Notes under the pieces: generated by a model
Told to the model about the DNA's origin: nothing
Database searches by the model: none
What the model saw: the letters and a program-made list of their open reading frames with translations, nothing else
Translations under genes and position numbers: made by a program
Assembly (NCBI RefSeq): GCF_024166365.1
Contig: NC_064823.1
Coordinates: 4,272,924 to 4,336,923, forward strand
DNA length: 64,000 nt
DNA from: Elephas maximus indicus
Lineage: Eukaryota > Chordata > Mammalia > Proboscidea > Elephantidae
Direction: 5' to 3'
In this document: positions 21,833 to 34,416 of the stretch, piece after piece
How the letters are laid out: every line of letters begins with the position of its first letter
How positions within the stretch are numbered: position 1 is the stretch's first letter

Positions 21833-22107
21833 GCAACCAAATCTGTTGCCTGTTGGATTTTGACCACAGTAGGAAACAAACAGCAGGTGCCCTGTCCGCT
21901 CCACTTTGAAAGTGTGTCACTCTGCACAGTCCTGCCAATAATCCAGTTTCCTGCATGGATTCCCAAAGTTTCAGGAGCCTGATCCGGGAGATTGGATTAT
22001 TGGCAGGACTGTGAGAGTGACGCACATTCAAAGAGGCATGATGGGCCGCCATCACTGAGCAGGGCGCCGCTGTTTGTTTCCGACTAGGGGGCAACATATT
22101 TGGTTGC
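21833..22107. repeat. Large imperfect inverted repeat (foldback)
   Basis: Arm 1 is about 21833-21946 and arm 2 about 21992-22107, with a loop of about 45 bp. The inner 19 bp are perfectly complementary: ACAGTCCTGCCAATAATCC (21926-21944) against 21994-22012. The outer parts also pair: GCAACCAAATCTGTTGCC with the complement of GGCAACATATTTGGTTGC, and GGAAACAAACAGC with GCTGTTTGTTTCC. The arms differ by small indels. It could be a MITE-like DNA transposon or an inverted duplication. Confidence 0.85.
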
Positions 22108-22211
22108 TGTGCAATGTGTTACGCTGCCCGCCTTTACCTCTGCAATTACTGAATATTCCGAACTGGTTCCAAGCCCTGTAACAAATATTTGAATGTTTCC
22201 TGTATGCCAGG

Positions 22212-22380
22212 CAGAAACCCTGGTGCCGTAGTGGTTAAGACCCATGGCTGCTAACCAACAGGTAGGCAGTTTGAATCCACCAGGCACTCCTTGGAAACTC
22301 TATGGAGGGGCAGCTCTACCCTGTCCTCTAGGGTCGCTATGAGTTGGAATCAATTCCATGGCAACGGGTTTTGGGTTTTA
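22212..22380 (+). mobile_element. AfroSINE with 9-bp TSD
   Basis: Plus-strand short form inserted in an L2-like element, with flanks TATGCCAGG at 22203-22211 and 22381-22389. Confidence 0.93.
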
Positions 22381-22545
22381 TATGCCAGGTGCTGTTCTAG
22401 GCGCTTAGGATACTTGAGTAAGTTAAGTACCATTTCCTGCCCTTGTGTAGCTTACATTCCAGCAGGAACATATAGACAATAAAAAATAAGTGAGTGAATA
22501 TTTCGTGATAAAGGTATGACTTAAAAAGTACAGTTTCTTGATGGT
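22381..22545 (+). mobile_element. L2-like fragment
   Basis: CCAGGTGCTGTTCTAGGCGC ... CTTACATTCCAGCAGGAACA is typical of the L2 3' region. Its left part (TTTGAATGTTTCCTGTATGC, before 22203) was separated by the SINE. Confidence 0.65.
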
Positions 22546-22555
22546 GACTTTTAAA

Positions 22556-23228
22556 ACACAAGGGTTTTTATTTAATTTTTTTGCCAATTCAATTTTTTAT
22601 TGCAACTTATTGATAGTGATGACAATAATCAGCTGTGCAACCTTACCCTTAATCAATGTGATACTTCCATCACCCTTAACCCTCCCTCTTCCCCCCTCAC
22701 ACCCAGCCCTAGTAACCGCTAATATAGGTGAGGTTATACAATATTTGTTCTTTCGTGATTGACTTATTTCACTAGGCGTAATGTCTTCCACCTCCATCCA
22801 TATTGTAGCATCTATCAAGGCTTCTTTTCTCCTACTGGCTGAGAGTATTCCATTGCGTGTATGTACCACTTTTGTTTATCTGTTCATCTGCTGAGGGGTG
22901 TTTAGGTTGTTTCAACCTTTTGGCCATTGTGAATAGCGCTGCAATGGACATTGGTATACAAGTCTCTTTTTGAGTCTCTGCTTTTAAGTGTTTTGGGTAT
23001 ATACCTAGGAATGGACTTGCAGGGTTATAAAGTAGTTGTTTTTAGTGTTTTGAGGTACTTCCACACTGTTTTTCACAGTGGTTATACCATTTTGCATTCC
23101 CATCAACAATAGATAAGTGTTCCAATTTCCACACATCTTCACCAACATTTATATTTTGTTTTTTATCTTAACCACCCTTGTGGGAGTGAAATGGTATCTC
23201 GTTTGTGTGTGTGCATGTGTGTGTGTGT
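22556..23228 (-). mobile_element. Older LINE-1, 3' segment (outer element)
   Basis: Minus-strand L1: 3' UTR text to about 22840, then the end of ORF2 (TTGTGAATAGCGCTGCAATG on the plus strand). It ends at a (GT)n run at 23198-23230, where a second L1 begins. The same ORF2 resumes at 26165. Confidence 0.85.
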
Positions 23229-23229
23229 T

Positions 23230-26164
23230 TTAATTGTACTTTAGATGAAGGACTGCAGAGCAAATTAATTCCTCATTAGACAATTAATACACATTTTGTT
23301 TTGTGACATTGGTTGCCAACTCCACGACATGTCAACACTCTCCCCTTCTGGACCTTGAGTTCCCTATTACCAGCTTTCCTGTCCCCACCTGCCGTCTCAT
23401 CCTGCCCCTGAGCTGGTATGCCCATTTAGTCTCATTTTGTTTTATGGGCCTGCCTAATCTTTGGCTGAAGGGTGAACCTCAGGACTGACTGCAGTACTGA
23501 GTTAAAATGTGTCCTGGGGCCATGTTCTTGGGGTTTCTCCAGTCTCTATCAGACCAGAAAGTCTCGTCTTTTTTTGAGTTAGAATTTTGTTCTACATTTT
23601 TTTCCAGCTCTGTCCGGGACCCTCTGTTGTGATCCCTGTCCAGTCAGTCGGTGGTGGTAGCCAGGCACCATGTAGTTGTGCTGGACTCAGCCTAGTGGAG
23701 GTTCTGGTAGTTGTGGTCCTAATCTTTCCCTGGTGACTTTGGTTTTCTTCACTTTTCCCTTGCTCCAGATGGGCTGGGACCAGTGGAGTATCTTAGAGGC
23801 CGCTCATAAAACCCCAGATGCTACTCACCAAAGTTTTCTTTATAAACTGTGTTATACCAAATGAGCTAGATATCTCCTGAGACCATGGTCTTCAGTCCTC
23901 AGCCCAGTAATTTGGTCCCTTGGAGAGTTTGGATGTGTCTATGAAGGGCCCATGACCTTGCCTTAGTCAAGTCGTGCTGATTTCCTCAGTATTGTGTACT
24001 GTCTTACTCTTGGCTTAAATTACCGCCTCCTTAGAAATCATTAAAGATTGTTTCTTTCTGTGTCTAAACCTTTTCATGAGTTTTTACACTAGTGGTCTCA
24101 TATATCGTTTGTCCTTTTGTGATGACTTATTTCACTCGGCTTAATGCCCTCCAGATTCATCAATGTAGTGTGATGTTTCACAGATTCATCATTGTTCTTT
24201 ATTGTTGCATAGTATTTCATTGTGTGTATGTACCATAGTTTGTTTATCCATTCATCTGTTGATGAACACTTAGGTTGTTTCCTTCTTTTTGCTATTGTGA
24301 GAATAATGCTGCAATGAACATGGGTGTGCATATATCTATTTGTGTGAGGGTTCTTTTTTCTCTAGGGTATATTTCTAGAAGTGGGATTGCTGGATTGTAT
24401 GGTATTTCTATTTCTAGCTTTTTAAGGAAGCACCATACCGTTTTCCAAAAACAGTTGTACCATTTGACATTCCCACCAGCAGTGCATAAGAGTTCTAAGC
24501 TCCCTGCAACCTATTCAACATTTCTTATTTTCTGTGTTTTTGGTTCCTGCTGGTAATGTTGTGGTGAGATGGTATCTCATTGTGGCTTTGATTTGCATTT
24601 CTCTAATGGTTAGTGATCTCAAGCATTTCCTCACATGTCTGTTAGCTGCCTGAATGTCTTCTTTGGTGAAGTCTCTCTTCATATCTTTTGCCCATTTTTT
24701 AATTGGGTGATTTGTCTTTTTATTGTAGGGTATTAGATTTTCCTGTAGATTTTAGAGATAAGATCTTTGTCAGATTTGTCATAGCCAATTTTTTTTTCCT
24801 AGTCTGTAGGTTCTCTTTTTACTATTTTAGGAAGTCTTTTGATGAGCATAAGTGTTTAATTTTTAGAAGATCCCAGTTATCTAGCTTATCTTTTGGAGTT
24901 TGCATATTGTTAGTTGTGATTTGTATGCTATTTATGCTGCGTATTAGGGCCTTTAGCATTGACCCTATTTTTTTCTAGGATTTTTATATTTTTTGGTTAT
25001 ATATATATGCCTTTGATCCATTTTGAATTAGTTTTTGTGTATGATGTGAGGTATGGGTCCTATTTCATTTTTTTACAGATGAACATCCAGCTCTGCCAGC
25101 ACCATTTGCTAAAAAGACTGTCTTTTCCCCTTTTAATGGACTTTGGGCTTTTGCCGAAGATCAGGTGACCGTAGGTGGATGAATTTACAGCTGGGTTCTC
25201 AGTTCTGCTCCACTGGTCAATGTGTCTGACGTTGTACAAGTACCAAGCTGTTTTGACTATAGTAGTTTCTGAGGTCAGGTAGTATGGGTCTTCCTACTTC
25301 ATTATTTTTCTTCAATAGTGCTTTATTTATCTGAGGCTCTTTCCCTTCCATATAAAGTTTCTCCATTTCATTAAAGAATGGCTGTTGGTATTTGGATCAG
25401 GACTGTATTGTATTCGTAGAATTGACATTTTCACAATGTTGAGTCTACCAATCCATGAACATGGTATGTTTTTCCATTTTATGTAGGTCTCATTTGGTTT
25501 CTTGCGGTACTGTTTTGTAGTTTTCTTTGTATAGATCTTTTACATCCCTGACTAGATTTATTCCTAAGTTTTTTTTTTTTTTTAGGAGCTATTATAAATG
25601 GTATTGCTTTTCTGATTTCCTTTTTGTAGTTCTCTTTATTTGTATATAGGGATCCAACTGATTTTTGTATGTTTATCTTGTATTATGCTACTCTGCTGAA
25701 TCTATTAGTGCTAGTAGTTTTCTTGTGGAGTCCTTTGGGCTTTCTATGTATAGTATTATATAATCAGCAAATAGGGATAGTTTTACTTCTTCCTTACTCC
25801 TTCCTTCCTTTATTTTTTTTTTCTTGCCTTATAGCTCTAGCTAGGACTTCTAGCAGAATGTTAAATAGGGGTGGTGATAAAGGGCATCCTTGTCTTGTTC
25901 CTGTTGTTGGGGGAATGTTTTCAGCCTCTGTCTATTGGGAATGATGTTGGTTGTTGGTTTTGTACAGGTGCCCTTTATTATGCTGGGGAATTTCTGTTCT
26001 ACTTCTATTTCATTGAAAATTTTTTCTCAGGAATGAGTGTTGGACTTTGTCAAATGCCTTTTCTGCATTGATTGAGATGATCATGTGATTCTTTTCTTTT
26101 GCTTTATTTATGTGGTAGATTACGTTGATTGATTTTCAACGTTGAACCATCCTTGCATACCTGG
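23230..26164 (-). mobile_element. Younger LINE-1 inserted in an older L1
   Basis: Minus-strand L1 of about 2.9 kb. The 3' UTR (23230-24090) is of the same type as the L1s at 14386 and 44285. ORF2 pieces follow from about 24098 through the reverse transcriptase region near 25700-25980 up to about 26160. Frames are broken many times. 5'-truncated. Confidence 0.88.
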
Positions 26165-26920
26165 AGCATTTTTAATTTTGACGAAGTTCAATGTATCTAT
26201 TTTTTCTTTTGTCAGTTGTGCTTTTAATGTCATATCTAAGAAACCATTGCCTAACCTAAGGTCACAAAGATTTACTTCCTGTATTTCTTCTAAGAGTTTT
26301 ATCTCTTACATTTAAATCTATGAACCATTTTGAGTTAATTTTTTATATGGCATGAGAAAGGGGTTCAACTTTATTCTTTACATGTGGAGATTCAGTTTTC
26401 CTAGCACCATTTATTGAAAAAAATGTTCTTTCCCCCATTGAATCGTCTTGGTACCCTTGTCAAAATCAATTGACCATAAATGTGAGGGTTTTTTCTATAC
26501 TCTCAATTTTATTCCACTGATCTATATGTTTACCCTCTATATGTTCATCCTTATGCCAGTCCCACACTGCCTCAATTACTGTAGCTTTGTAGTAAGTTTT
26601 GAAATCAGGAAGGATGAGTCTTCCAGCTTTGTTCTTTTTCAAGATTGCTTTGGCTATTCTGGGCTTCTTAAATTTTCATATAGATTTTGGGATCAGTTTG
26701 TCAGTTTCTGCAAAACAAAACAAAACAAACAACCACAAACTATCTTGGATTTTGATAGGGCTTGTATTGAATCCGTAAATGACTTTGGGGTATATTGCCA
26801 TCCTAACAATATTGTCTTCTGATCCAAGAACATGGAATATCTTTCCACACATTTAAATCTTTAATTTCTTTGAACAGTATTTTGTAGTTTTCAGAGTATA
26901 AGGAAGGACTACCTGATTTT
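26165..26920 (-). mobile_element. Older LINE-1, upstream ORF2 segment
   Basis: CATTTTTAATTTTGACGAAG and CTAAGAAACCATTGCCTAAC are L1 ORF2 complement of the older family. They continue the outer element after a gap of several hundred bases lost at the insertion. Confidence 0.82.
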
Positions 26921-26924
26921 GCAG

Positions 26925-27180
26925 AAAGAGCAATGGCTTTGGAGTCAGTGAGGCCTGGATTCTAATCAATTTTATTACGAGAAGCTGAGTGATGGCCAAG
27001 GTCCATCATTTCACCAAACTACTTTTTTAAATCTGTATTCCCATTATATGGGAATGACCACACCTATCTCATGCAGTTAGATAGTTAGTTAGATAGATGA
27101 GATCATAGAAATACTCCTAGCAATAAAGCCTACCACATAGTAAAAGAGGTGTTCAATAAATATTAATCCCTCTTGGAAAA
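26925..27180 (+). mobile_element. MIR SINE
   Basis: AGAGCAATGGCTTTGGAGTC, GGCCTGGATTCTAATC and the closing GTGTTCAATAAATATTAATC follow the MIR consensus order. Confidence 0.75.
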
Positions 27181-27192
27181 TTTCTCATACTA

Positions 27193-27778
27193 TGTCCTAG
27201 TTATCTAGTACTGCTATAAAAAAATACTATAAGTGGATGGCTTTAACAAACAGATATTTATTCCATCCTCGTTTAGAAGTCTAGAAATCTGAATTTGGAA
27301 TGCTTTTTCTCTCTGTCAGCTCTGTGGGAAGGTCCTTGTCTCCTTTCAACATCTGTGGGCCTGGTGTTCCTTGGAAATCCTCATGTGTCCATCAATCTTC
27401 CACTGGGTCTAGGAGGTTCTCAGAGCAGGCACCCCAGATCCAAAGTGCATGCTCCGCTCCCGGCTCTCCTTTCTTGGTGGCAGTGAGGTCCCCCTCCTGT
27501 CTACTCCCTTTTCTCTCCCTTTATCTCTTGTAAGATAAAAGCTGTGACTCAAACAAGGGTGTGATTTGAGTAAGTGTGTGACTCATAGGGCTTTAACTCA
27601 AGATACACCCAACTCCGATCCTGCCTCATTAACATTTAGAGGTTAGGATTTATAACACATTACAAAATGGAAGATAATCATATCAGATTACAAAATGGAG
27701 GACAACCACACAATGCTGGGAATCATGGGGTGGCCATATTGACACATATTTTGGGGGGCCATAATTCAATCTATGACA
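27193..27778 (+). mobile_element. MaLR-like solo LTR
   Basis: Starts TGTCCTAGTTATCTAGTACT and ends TTCAATCTATGACA. Flanks are TACTA (27188-27192) and TACTG (27779-27783), 4 of 5 matching. Confidence 0.85.
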
Positions 27779-27783
27779 TACTG

Positions 27784-28187
27784 TTACATCATCTCATGTT
27801 ACATTGTTCGATTAATCTATGTCACTGTTTTATTTTTGTGTGGACCTGCTTTCAGACTGTAAACTCCCTACCTTCTCTCATCCATTTTCCCCATTGTGGT
27901 GGCCAGCCCAATTACCGAAAATACCACTTCCAATTATATTATACTTCTGCCAAATAATTTCATCCTATTACTTACTCTATTAAGTCCAAACTTCTCTAAC
28001 TTTTCAATCCCTCCCTACCTACTCAGCATTCTATTTAGGGCAGTCTCCTCATTATAGAAATTGGACCAAGGATTCTATGGTGTAGCTGAGTGGGTACAAT
28101 GTAGGGAGCTGAACATTCTATCTCCCAGGCTTCAGGTTGAAGAGTAGGATTAGAAAACAGACAATGCACTGTTATTAAGCAGAGCCC
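27784..28187. other. Unique intergenic DNA
   Basis: No gene seen. Confidence 0.5.
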
Positions 28188-28199
28188 CTCTTTATTGAT

Positions 28200-28393
28200 G
28201 GAGTCCCTGGGTGGTGCAAATTGTTAAGAGCTCCACCGCTAGCAAAAAGCTTGGCAGTTTGAACCCACCCAGAGGCCTGGCGATCTGTTTCCAAAAGGTC
28301 ACAGTGTTGAAAACTCCACCCTAGCAGTTCTACGTTGTACACATGGGATCACCATGAAATTGGAATCAACTAGATAGCAATTAATATCAACAA
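28200..28393 (+). mobile_element. AfroSINE, long form, 12-bp perfect TSD
   Basis: Starts GAGTCCCTGGGTGGTGCAAA. The body has GGCCTGGCGATCTGTTTCC and the tail is a diverged GGAATCAACTAGATAGCAA. Flanks are CTCTTTATTGAT at 28188-28199 and 28394-28405. Confidence 0.93.
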
Positions 28394-28405
28394 CTCTTTA
28401 TTGAT

Positions 28406-28836
28406 AGCGAAGCAGCAAAATATAAATTATCTTGGTTTTACAGACAATTGACAAGATTAGAAATGTAGGATATTAAGACCAATGGCCCAGAGCTAATCAT
28501 TCAAAATGTAAGTAAATAGCAGAGAAAATATCGTACTGTAATTATAAATATAAACATGATGGAATAGCATCATTTTTGACTAGAGTTATCATCAGTCTCT
28601 AGCTGACAGAATCCCAAGCCTACATGGCAACTAAAATTTATTTGAACCTTTAAACCCACGACCAAAAAACTTAAAATACACCGATCAGTTTAAGTGAGCG
28701 TACTAAGTTCCAGTCTTCCTCGAAAGTATTTCCTGGGAATGAGAAGCCGTTTGAAAAGATTCTCCTTAGATAGCTCTTTACAGGTAATGCAGTGGGCTTA
28801 GGTAGGTGTAAGTGCTTCAGTACAAACTAACGAATA
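28406..28836. other. Unique intergenic DNA
   Basis: No gene or repeat recognised. Confidence 0.5.
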
Positions 28837-28837
28837 G

Positions 28838-29046
28838 GAGTCCGGGGGTGGTACAAACAGTTAAGTGCTAGGCTACTAACCAAAAGGACAGATGTTCAAA
28901 TCCACCTAGAGGTACCTTGGAAGAAAGGCCTGGTAAGCTGCTTCTGAAAGTTCATAGCTGTGAAAACCTTACTGAGCACAGTCCTGCTTTGACACACGTG
29001 GGGTTGCCGTGAGTCAGAATAGACTTGAGGACAGCTGGTTTTGTTT
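28838..29046 (+). mobile_element. AfroSINE, long form
   Basis: Head GGAGTCCGGGGGTGGTACAA, body GGCCTGGTAAGCTGCTTCTG, tail GTGAGTCAGAATAGACTTGA. Confidence 0.9.
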
Positions 29047-31205
29047 TGGATCTTGACACAGATCCTCTTTTTAATGGACTCTTGCCAAATAATAGTCATC
29101 CGACTCAGGGCTTCTAATTAACATGGTCTACAGTTTGCCCTGACATATAGTTTGCCCTGACATACTCATTCTGAATCTTGTCCCAAATATGGCCTTTGAG
29201 ACAATATTCTTGCCAGCTTAAAATAAACATCATTATGTTTGTACACGCATTTCTTTTGGTTTCTTTCCCAATTTTGGTAATGTGTTTCCCAGTCCAACCC
29301 TCATCTACCATATGTCCTCAATTCTAAGATACATGAGGGTTTTTGGTATTTTATTTTATTTTTTTACATTTTAACACCTCGGAAATTGTAACTGCCTTTT
29401 AAATTCAATGAAATACAATAATTACACTCACTAGAGATGTAAATTATAACTGATATTTTCCCAACCCTTTAAAAAGGTTATTTTATTTATTTTTGTTGCC
29501 GAAAATGTAAAAGCAAAACATATGCCAATTCAGCAGTTTGTACATGTATAATTCAGTGACACTGATTACATTCTTCAAGTTGTGCCACCACTCTCACCCT
29601 CCTTTTCTGAGTTACTCCTACACCATTAACTTGAACTCACTGCCCCCTACATTTCTTCTCTAGCCTTTTGAGTCGCTATTGTCAATTTGATCCCATATGG
29701 ATAGTGCTTTAAAAGAGCACAATGCTCAAGGCAGACATTCTTTACTAATTAAGTTAAATCCTGGCTGGGATGAGTTAGGCCCAGCCAGCCCAAGCTGTGT
29801 TAATAACAGGGTCATCATAGAACCAGAGTCCTGGGTTCCAAAGGACACTAGTTCTTTGACTCTCAGGGTGTTCTCATTTTTTTCAATATCTAAATATCCT
29901 GTGCCCCAGTGTGGCAAATGCAGTGACCACAATCTTACTTTTGGTCTGGCTTGAACATCATCTGTTCATGAGTCCAAGCTATTAGAAAATGAAATTCCCC
30001 ACTTCTAATATTTCAGATACGCCCTCTCTCCCCTGCTTCCTTTTTTCCCATCCAGTAACCAGCAAGCTGTGTGTCAGGGCTAGGACAAACTAACCACTCT
30101 GGTTTTTGTCGACATCAGAGAGTAAGTCTCTGAGATACTTGTGCATACAAATAACAACCAATTTATCTCGTTGTAATCAAACTTTGGTACCCCTTGAAGA
30201 AGGCCTTGTGTATCTATAGACTAAAAAAATAGGAAATAATTTTTTCATGTGTATCTAAATCTCCTACTCATTTTCATGTCCATCTATCAGATGTCTGGAG
30301 CCAATCTGACAGTCTTCCAAACTGTATTCTTAAACTCTCCATCAGCTTGTACAATAATTGTAGAGGGCAAACACTAAAACTGGTAATAATTCTGCCAAAG
30401 CTTTATTTAAAAGTGAACCACAACCTTCAAGCAGATACCATAATAGGATCTCATCAGCCACATGAAGCTCCACAATTAAAAAATTCCACCCATGAAAAAT
30501 CGATGGGCAGAATTCCTCTGCGTGGGAATCAAAGGAACAGCTAGGCTGTGATGTAACAACCCTGAATGAAGACTGTGTGTCCACAGGGATACATAGAACT
30601 ATTTACATTGAAATTGAGAACACTTTTTGCAAATCAGTAGGTATTTCCAAACCTGGTTGAACTGACTGGATAATTATATTTTGTAACAGTAATAACATTA
30701 TTACACAGGAATTCTATACAAATGGAACCCTAAGGTTCAACACTGCCAACAGACCATTTCAATTGAAAATCAGAGTTTTTATCAATTGGCAGCTTGGAAA
30801 GCTGATATTAAGTAAGTGTAGTTGGGGCCTAGAAGGCTATAGGTACCAAAGAAGGAATACCCTGCAAATGATGATAAAGACAGAAACCAGAAATGACCAG
30901 TGTCAACATACAACCATGAGGTATAGCAGAGACGGGGCAGGGAGGGACTTCTTAAACTTGGTTAGCCCACAGGGCCCAACACAATTGTAAAATTTCTTTA
31001 GTTTCCTGTTCCATCATAAAAATGATTGCAAATTTGGTCTTCTGTACCATAAGACAATTATGTTTGTTTTAAATGAAACTGTTTTATCCTAAATCTTGGG
31101 AATAAAATGTGTATGACTAGAAGATGTGCTATGTTTATTGTGTAGCTTCAAAGAATCTTCTGGCATGTTGCTCAGAACCAAACCCTTGTGGTAGGAGAGG
31201 CCGGG
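29047..31205. other. Long stretch without a recognised gene
   Basis: It holds a 17-bp direct duplication (AGTTTGCCCTGACATAY) near 29131-29165. A segment at 29480-29700 may be an old minus-strand L1 3' end. AT-rich unique DNA follows. The many short frames lack domains. Confidence 0.45.
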
Positions 31206-31211
31206 TTAGTG

Positions 31212-31390
31212 CTGGGTCCTGGAAAGTGCAGGGGTTTGGAATGAGATAGATCTAAGCTGAATTCCAGCTATAACATGTAATAAGCTGGAGGAATTTGGCC
31301 AAGTTACTTAGCCAGTCTGAGTTTCAGTTTCCTCAACTATAAACTGGAGATAACAATGCCTGTCTTACAGTGGCATTATGCATTTCCCCC
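31212..31390 (+). mobile_element. MIR SINE
   Basis: GCCAAGTTACTTAGCCAGTC and GTTTCAGTTTCCTCAACTAT are the MIR core. Confidence 0.8.
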
Positions 31391-31494
31391 TTCTTGAGTA
31401 ACAGCTTCTGAGTTTTAGCTGGGCACAGAACCAGCCAGTTAAAAGTCTATACTTTATAGTTTTCTTTGCAGGAAGGTGAGTTGATATGACTAAA

Positions 31495-31846
31495 AAAAAA
31501 AAAAATTTTTTTAAATTATGCTTTCGGTGAAAGTTTACAGCTCAAGTTAATTTCTCGTACAAAAATTTATACACCTATTGCTTTGTGACGTTAGTTGCAA
31601 TTCCTACAATGTGCCAGCACATTCCCCCCGCCCCATCCACCTCAGGTTCCCTGTGTCCATTTGACCACTTCCTGTCCCTTCCTGCCTTTTTATCCTGCTT
31701 TTGGACAGGAGCTGCTCATTTGGTCTCGTATGTCTGATTGAACTAAGAAGCACATTCCTCACATGTATTATTTTTTGTTTAGTAGTCCTGTCTAATCTTT
31801 GTCTGAAGAGTGGGCTTCAGGAATGGTTTCAGTTCTGAGTTAACAG
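31495..31846 (-). mobile_element. LINE-1 3' UTR insertion with perfect 13-bp TSD
   Basis: Short minus-strand L1 tail (poly-A as A/T run at left, GTGAAAGTTTACAGCTCAAG, ending near GAGTTAACAG). Flanks are TGATATGACTAAA at 31482-31494 and 31847-31859. Confidence 0.92.
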
Positions 31847-32039
31847 TGATATGACTAAATAACAGTAATACGACTAAATTCTGGTGAAGAAGTGCAAGAG
31901 GAAGTATTACTTGGTATTTCTAAGAATTCTTTAAAAAAAGGTATATACCTTTCTTTCTAATTCTCCGTGTTTCCGTGAATGTGGATGTGCTGACCACAAC
32001 TCTGGAGTTCCAGTTTGAAATATGAGAGTGAAGATCATA

Positions 32040-32775
32040 CTTTATGGCTGGTGAAGCAGAGTGCAACGTCACCACATTCACAAGTTCTTAGTGAAAGAAC
32101 GTTTGGAGCAGAGCACAGACCAGACACTTCTAATGGTGTGACCAATAGGCATTTATTATTTACAGAATAAACAGGACAGGGATGAGTAAAACAGCACACA
32201 TCATCATCAGCCTAGGTTCCCCAGAGTTAGGCTTCCACCCACGGGGTTAGATGGCTTCCGAGCGTGCCCCAGTTCACGTCCTGGGAGGAGAGCTCCTAAA
32301 TTCCTCTCTCCTGGGATTAAATACTAATTGGACAGCCATGTCTACATGCCAAATAGCAGGTACAGAGAATAGGTAGGGGAAGGGGCAATGAAAGGCAGTA
32401 ACAAAAGGTAAAAGGTGGCAATAAAGGTGGAAAGCCCTCTGAAGGCAATAGACGTCACTGCCCCTGTTCAGAGTGGGCTATTTTGCTGGCTTTAGGAACA
32501 TTCCTTCCCCCTTTACGCCACTAAGATAGAGTTCTGAGTTTCTTCAGAGGGCGATCGTTTCCCTCTAAGTGCATGCTTTACTTTATGTCCATTAGCAGCT
32601 ATTACGTCCGTTAGTAGCTAGGGAGATGGTGACCGAGCAATTATAATATAGCACACCTGTGCATCCAGCAGCTGGGTAGTTGCCCGAACTGCACTAAACT
32701 GCACTAAAAAAAAAAACTAAGCAAGGGGCAAAATGGCCAAATCACACCTCTACTGCTAACTGCATGCTAAGGATC
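32040..32775 (-). mobile_element. Possible LTR, unassigned
   Basis: An AATAAA complement and GC-richer blocks suggest an LTR in minus orientation (GGCATTTATTATTTACAG near 32150). The family is not recognised. Confidence 0.3.
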
Positions 32776-32780
32776 AGCAT

Positions 32781-33293
32781 CGCCATGGGTTGAATTGTGC
32801 CCTCCAAAAATATGTGTATCAATTTGACTGGGCCATGATTCTCAGTATTGTGGGATTGTCCACCATTTTGTCATCTGATGTGATTTTCCTATGTGTTGTA
32901 AATCCTCTCACTGTGGTGTTAATGAGATAGATTAGTGGCAGTTATATTGACGAGATGTACAAGATTAGATTACTTTTTAAGCCAATCTCTTTTGGGATAT
33001 AAAAGAAAGAAGGGAGCACAGAGATGTGGGGGACCTCATACCATCAAGAAAGCAGTGCCAGGAGCAGAGCATGTCCTTTGGACCTGGGGTCTCTGTGCCT
33101 GAGAAGCTTCTAGAGCAGGGGACAGTTGATGGCAAGGACCTTTCTCCAGAGCTGGCAGAGAGAAAACCTTTCCCTGGACCTGGTGCACTGAATTTAGACT
33201 TCTAGCCTACTAGACGGTTAGAGAGTAAATTTCTGTAGTTGAAGCCATCCACTTGTGGTATGTCTGTTATAGGAGCACTAGATGACGAAGACA
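32781..33293 (-). mobile_element. MaLR-like solo LTR
   Basis: Plus strand reads CCATGGGTTGAATTGTGCCC ... GGAGCACTAGATGACGAAGACA, the reverse complement of the family at 13799. No clean TSD. Confidence 0.8.
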
Positions 33294-34189
33294 TCTAATC
33301 CCCACCTGGAAGTGGATCCATTCCTCACCTTCCTGTATCTCTTTCCTTGTCGCCACTCAAAGTGGCACTATCATCCCCAGCTGTCTGGGGCCAGGTCAAA
33401 GGGTACCAGCCACAAGAAAAGGGGTCCACACAACTCCCTAGACTTCAGATCTCCCCTCCCCCCCACGCCAAAAAAAGACCGGCTGTTGCTTTTTCTCTCA
33501 TCCCTGACCACCCAGGGGCAGGTCAGCAGGCATCAGCTGCATGTTCAGAAATCCACGTATTTCCTCCACTTCAGACCTGTCAACTCTTTCCCTGATCCTA
33601 GCCGAACTAAGTCAGAGCACACAAGTTAAAAGGACACAATCTTTCGGACTGCCAAATAGGCAGATGCCAGATCTTGCTGACTCTTACTGTCCACCAACTG
33701 AGTTCAGTAAGTCCTTGAAACTACTCACAGAATCCGTGGAGAGTACTATACTTTCAGTTACCCATTTATTATAACCAGAAGGATACAAATGAAGAGATAC
33801 ACAGAACAAGGTCTGTGAGGGGTCCCAGCATGAGAATTCCATTGTCCCCAGGGACACTACACCATCCACCCAAGTGTACATGCGCTCACCAATCCAGGAA
33901 GCCTCCGAACTTCCATGATCAAAGTCTTTTTATTGGCTTCATTGTGTAGTCATGGTTAGGGCCTCAACATGGTCACGACTGATTGAATCACCAAATACTC
34001 TAGACTAATTTAATCATGCCCTCCTCGTTTCCTAAGCTTAGCTGACTGAGTGGGATCTGTGTAGCTCCCACTCCTTTGCACATATTTAAGTGTTTTCTGG
34101 CTATTTTTAGAAGACAAGTACACCTCTATTGCTGGGGAATTCCAAGGGCTATCTTTCAGGAACCTAAGACAAAGGACAAATTGATTTCT
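33294..34189. other. No gene recognised
   Basis: Overlapping plus-strand frames at 33282-33774 are Pro/Ser-rich and lack domains or splice support. Confidence 0.4.
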
Positions 34190-34412
34190 TTGTATCAGAG
34201 TAGTATTCCATATATATTACAATTTTATTTATTCATTCTCCTGTTGTTTGACATTTGGATTGATTCCAGTTTTTTGCTTTTAAGAAGAAAATGCTATAAA
34301 CATTTATGTACCAGTCTTTATGTGGACATATGTTTTCATTTCCCTTGGGTAAATGCCTAGGAAAGAAATTGCTAGATTGTATGGCAAATGCACTTAAAAA
34401 AAACTACCAAAC
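34190..34412 (-). mobile_element. Old LINE-1 fragment
   Basis: ATTCATTCTCCTGTTGTTTG and TTGCTAGATTGTATGGCAAA are the complement of the L1 ORF2 end at high divergence. It ends at the left edge of the provirus below. Confidence 0.75.
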
Positions 34413-34416
34413 TGGT

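Noticed and set aside
21771..22097. A 108-codon minus-strand frame through the palindrome
   Set aside because: It runs through both arms of the inverted repeat and lacks any domain. The repeat structure explains it better.
24275..26822. Plus-strand frames opposite the L1 cluster, some Phe/Leu-rich and membrane-like
   Set aside because: Complement of A-rich L1 ORF2 always gives Phe/Leu-rich peptides. No independent support.
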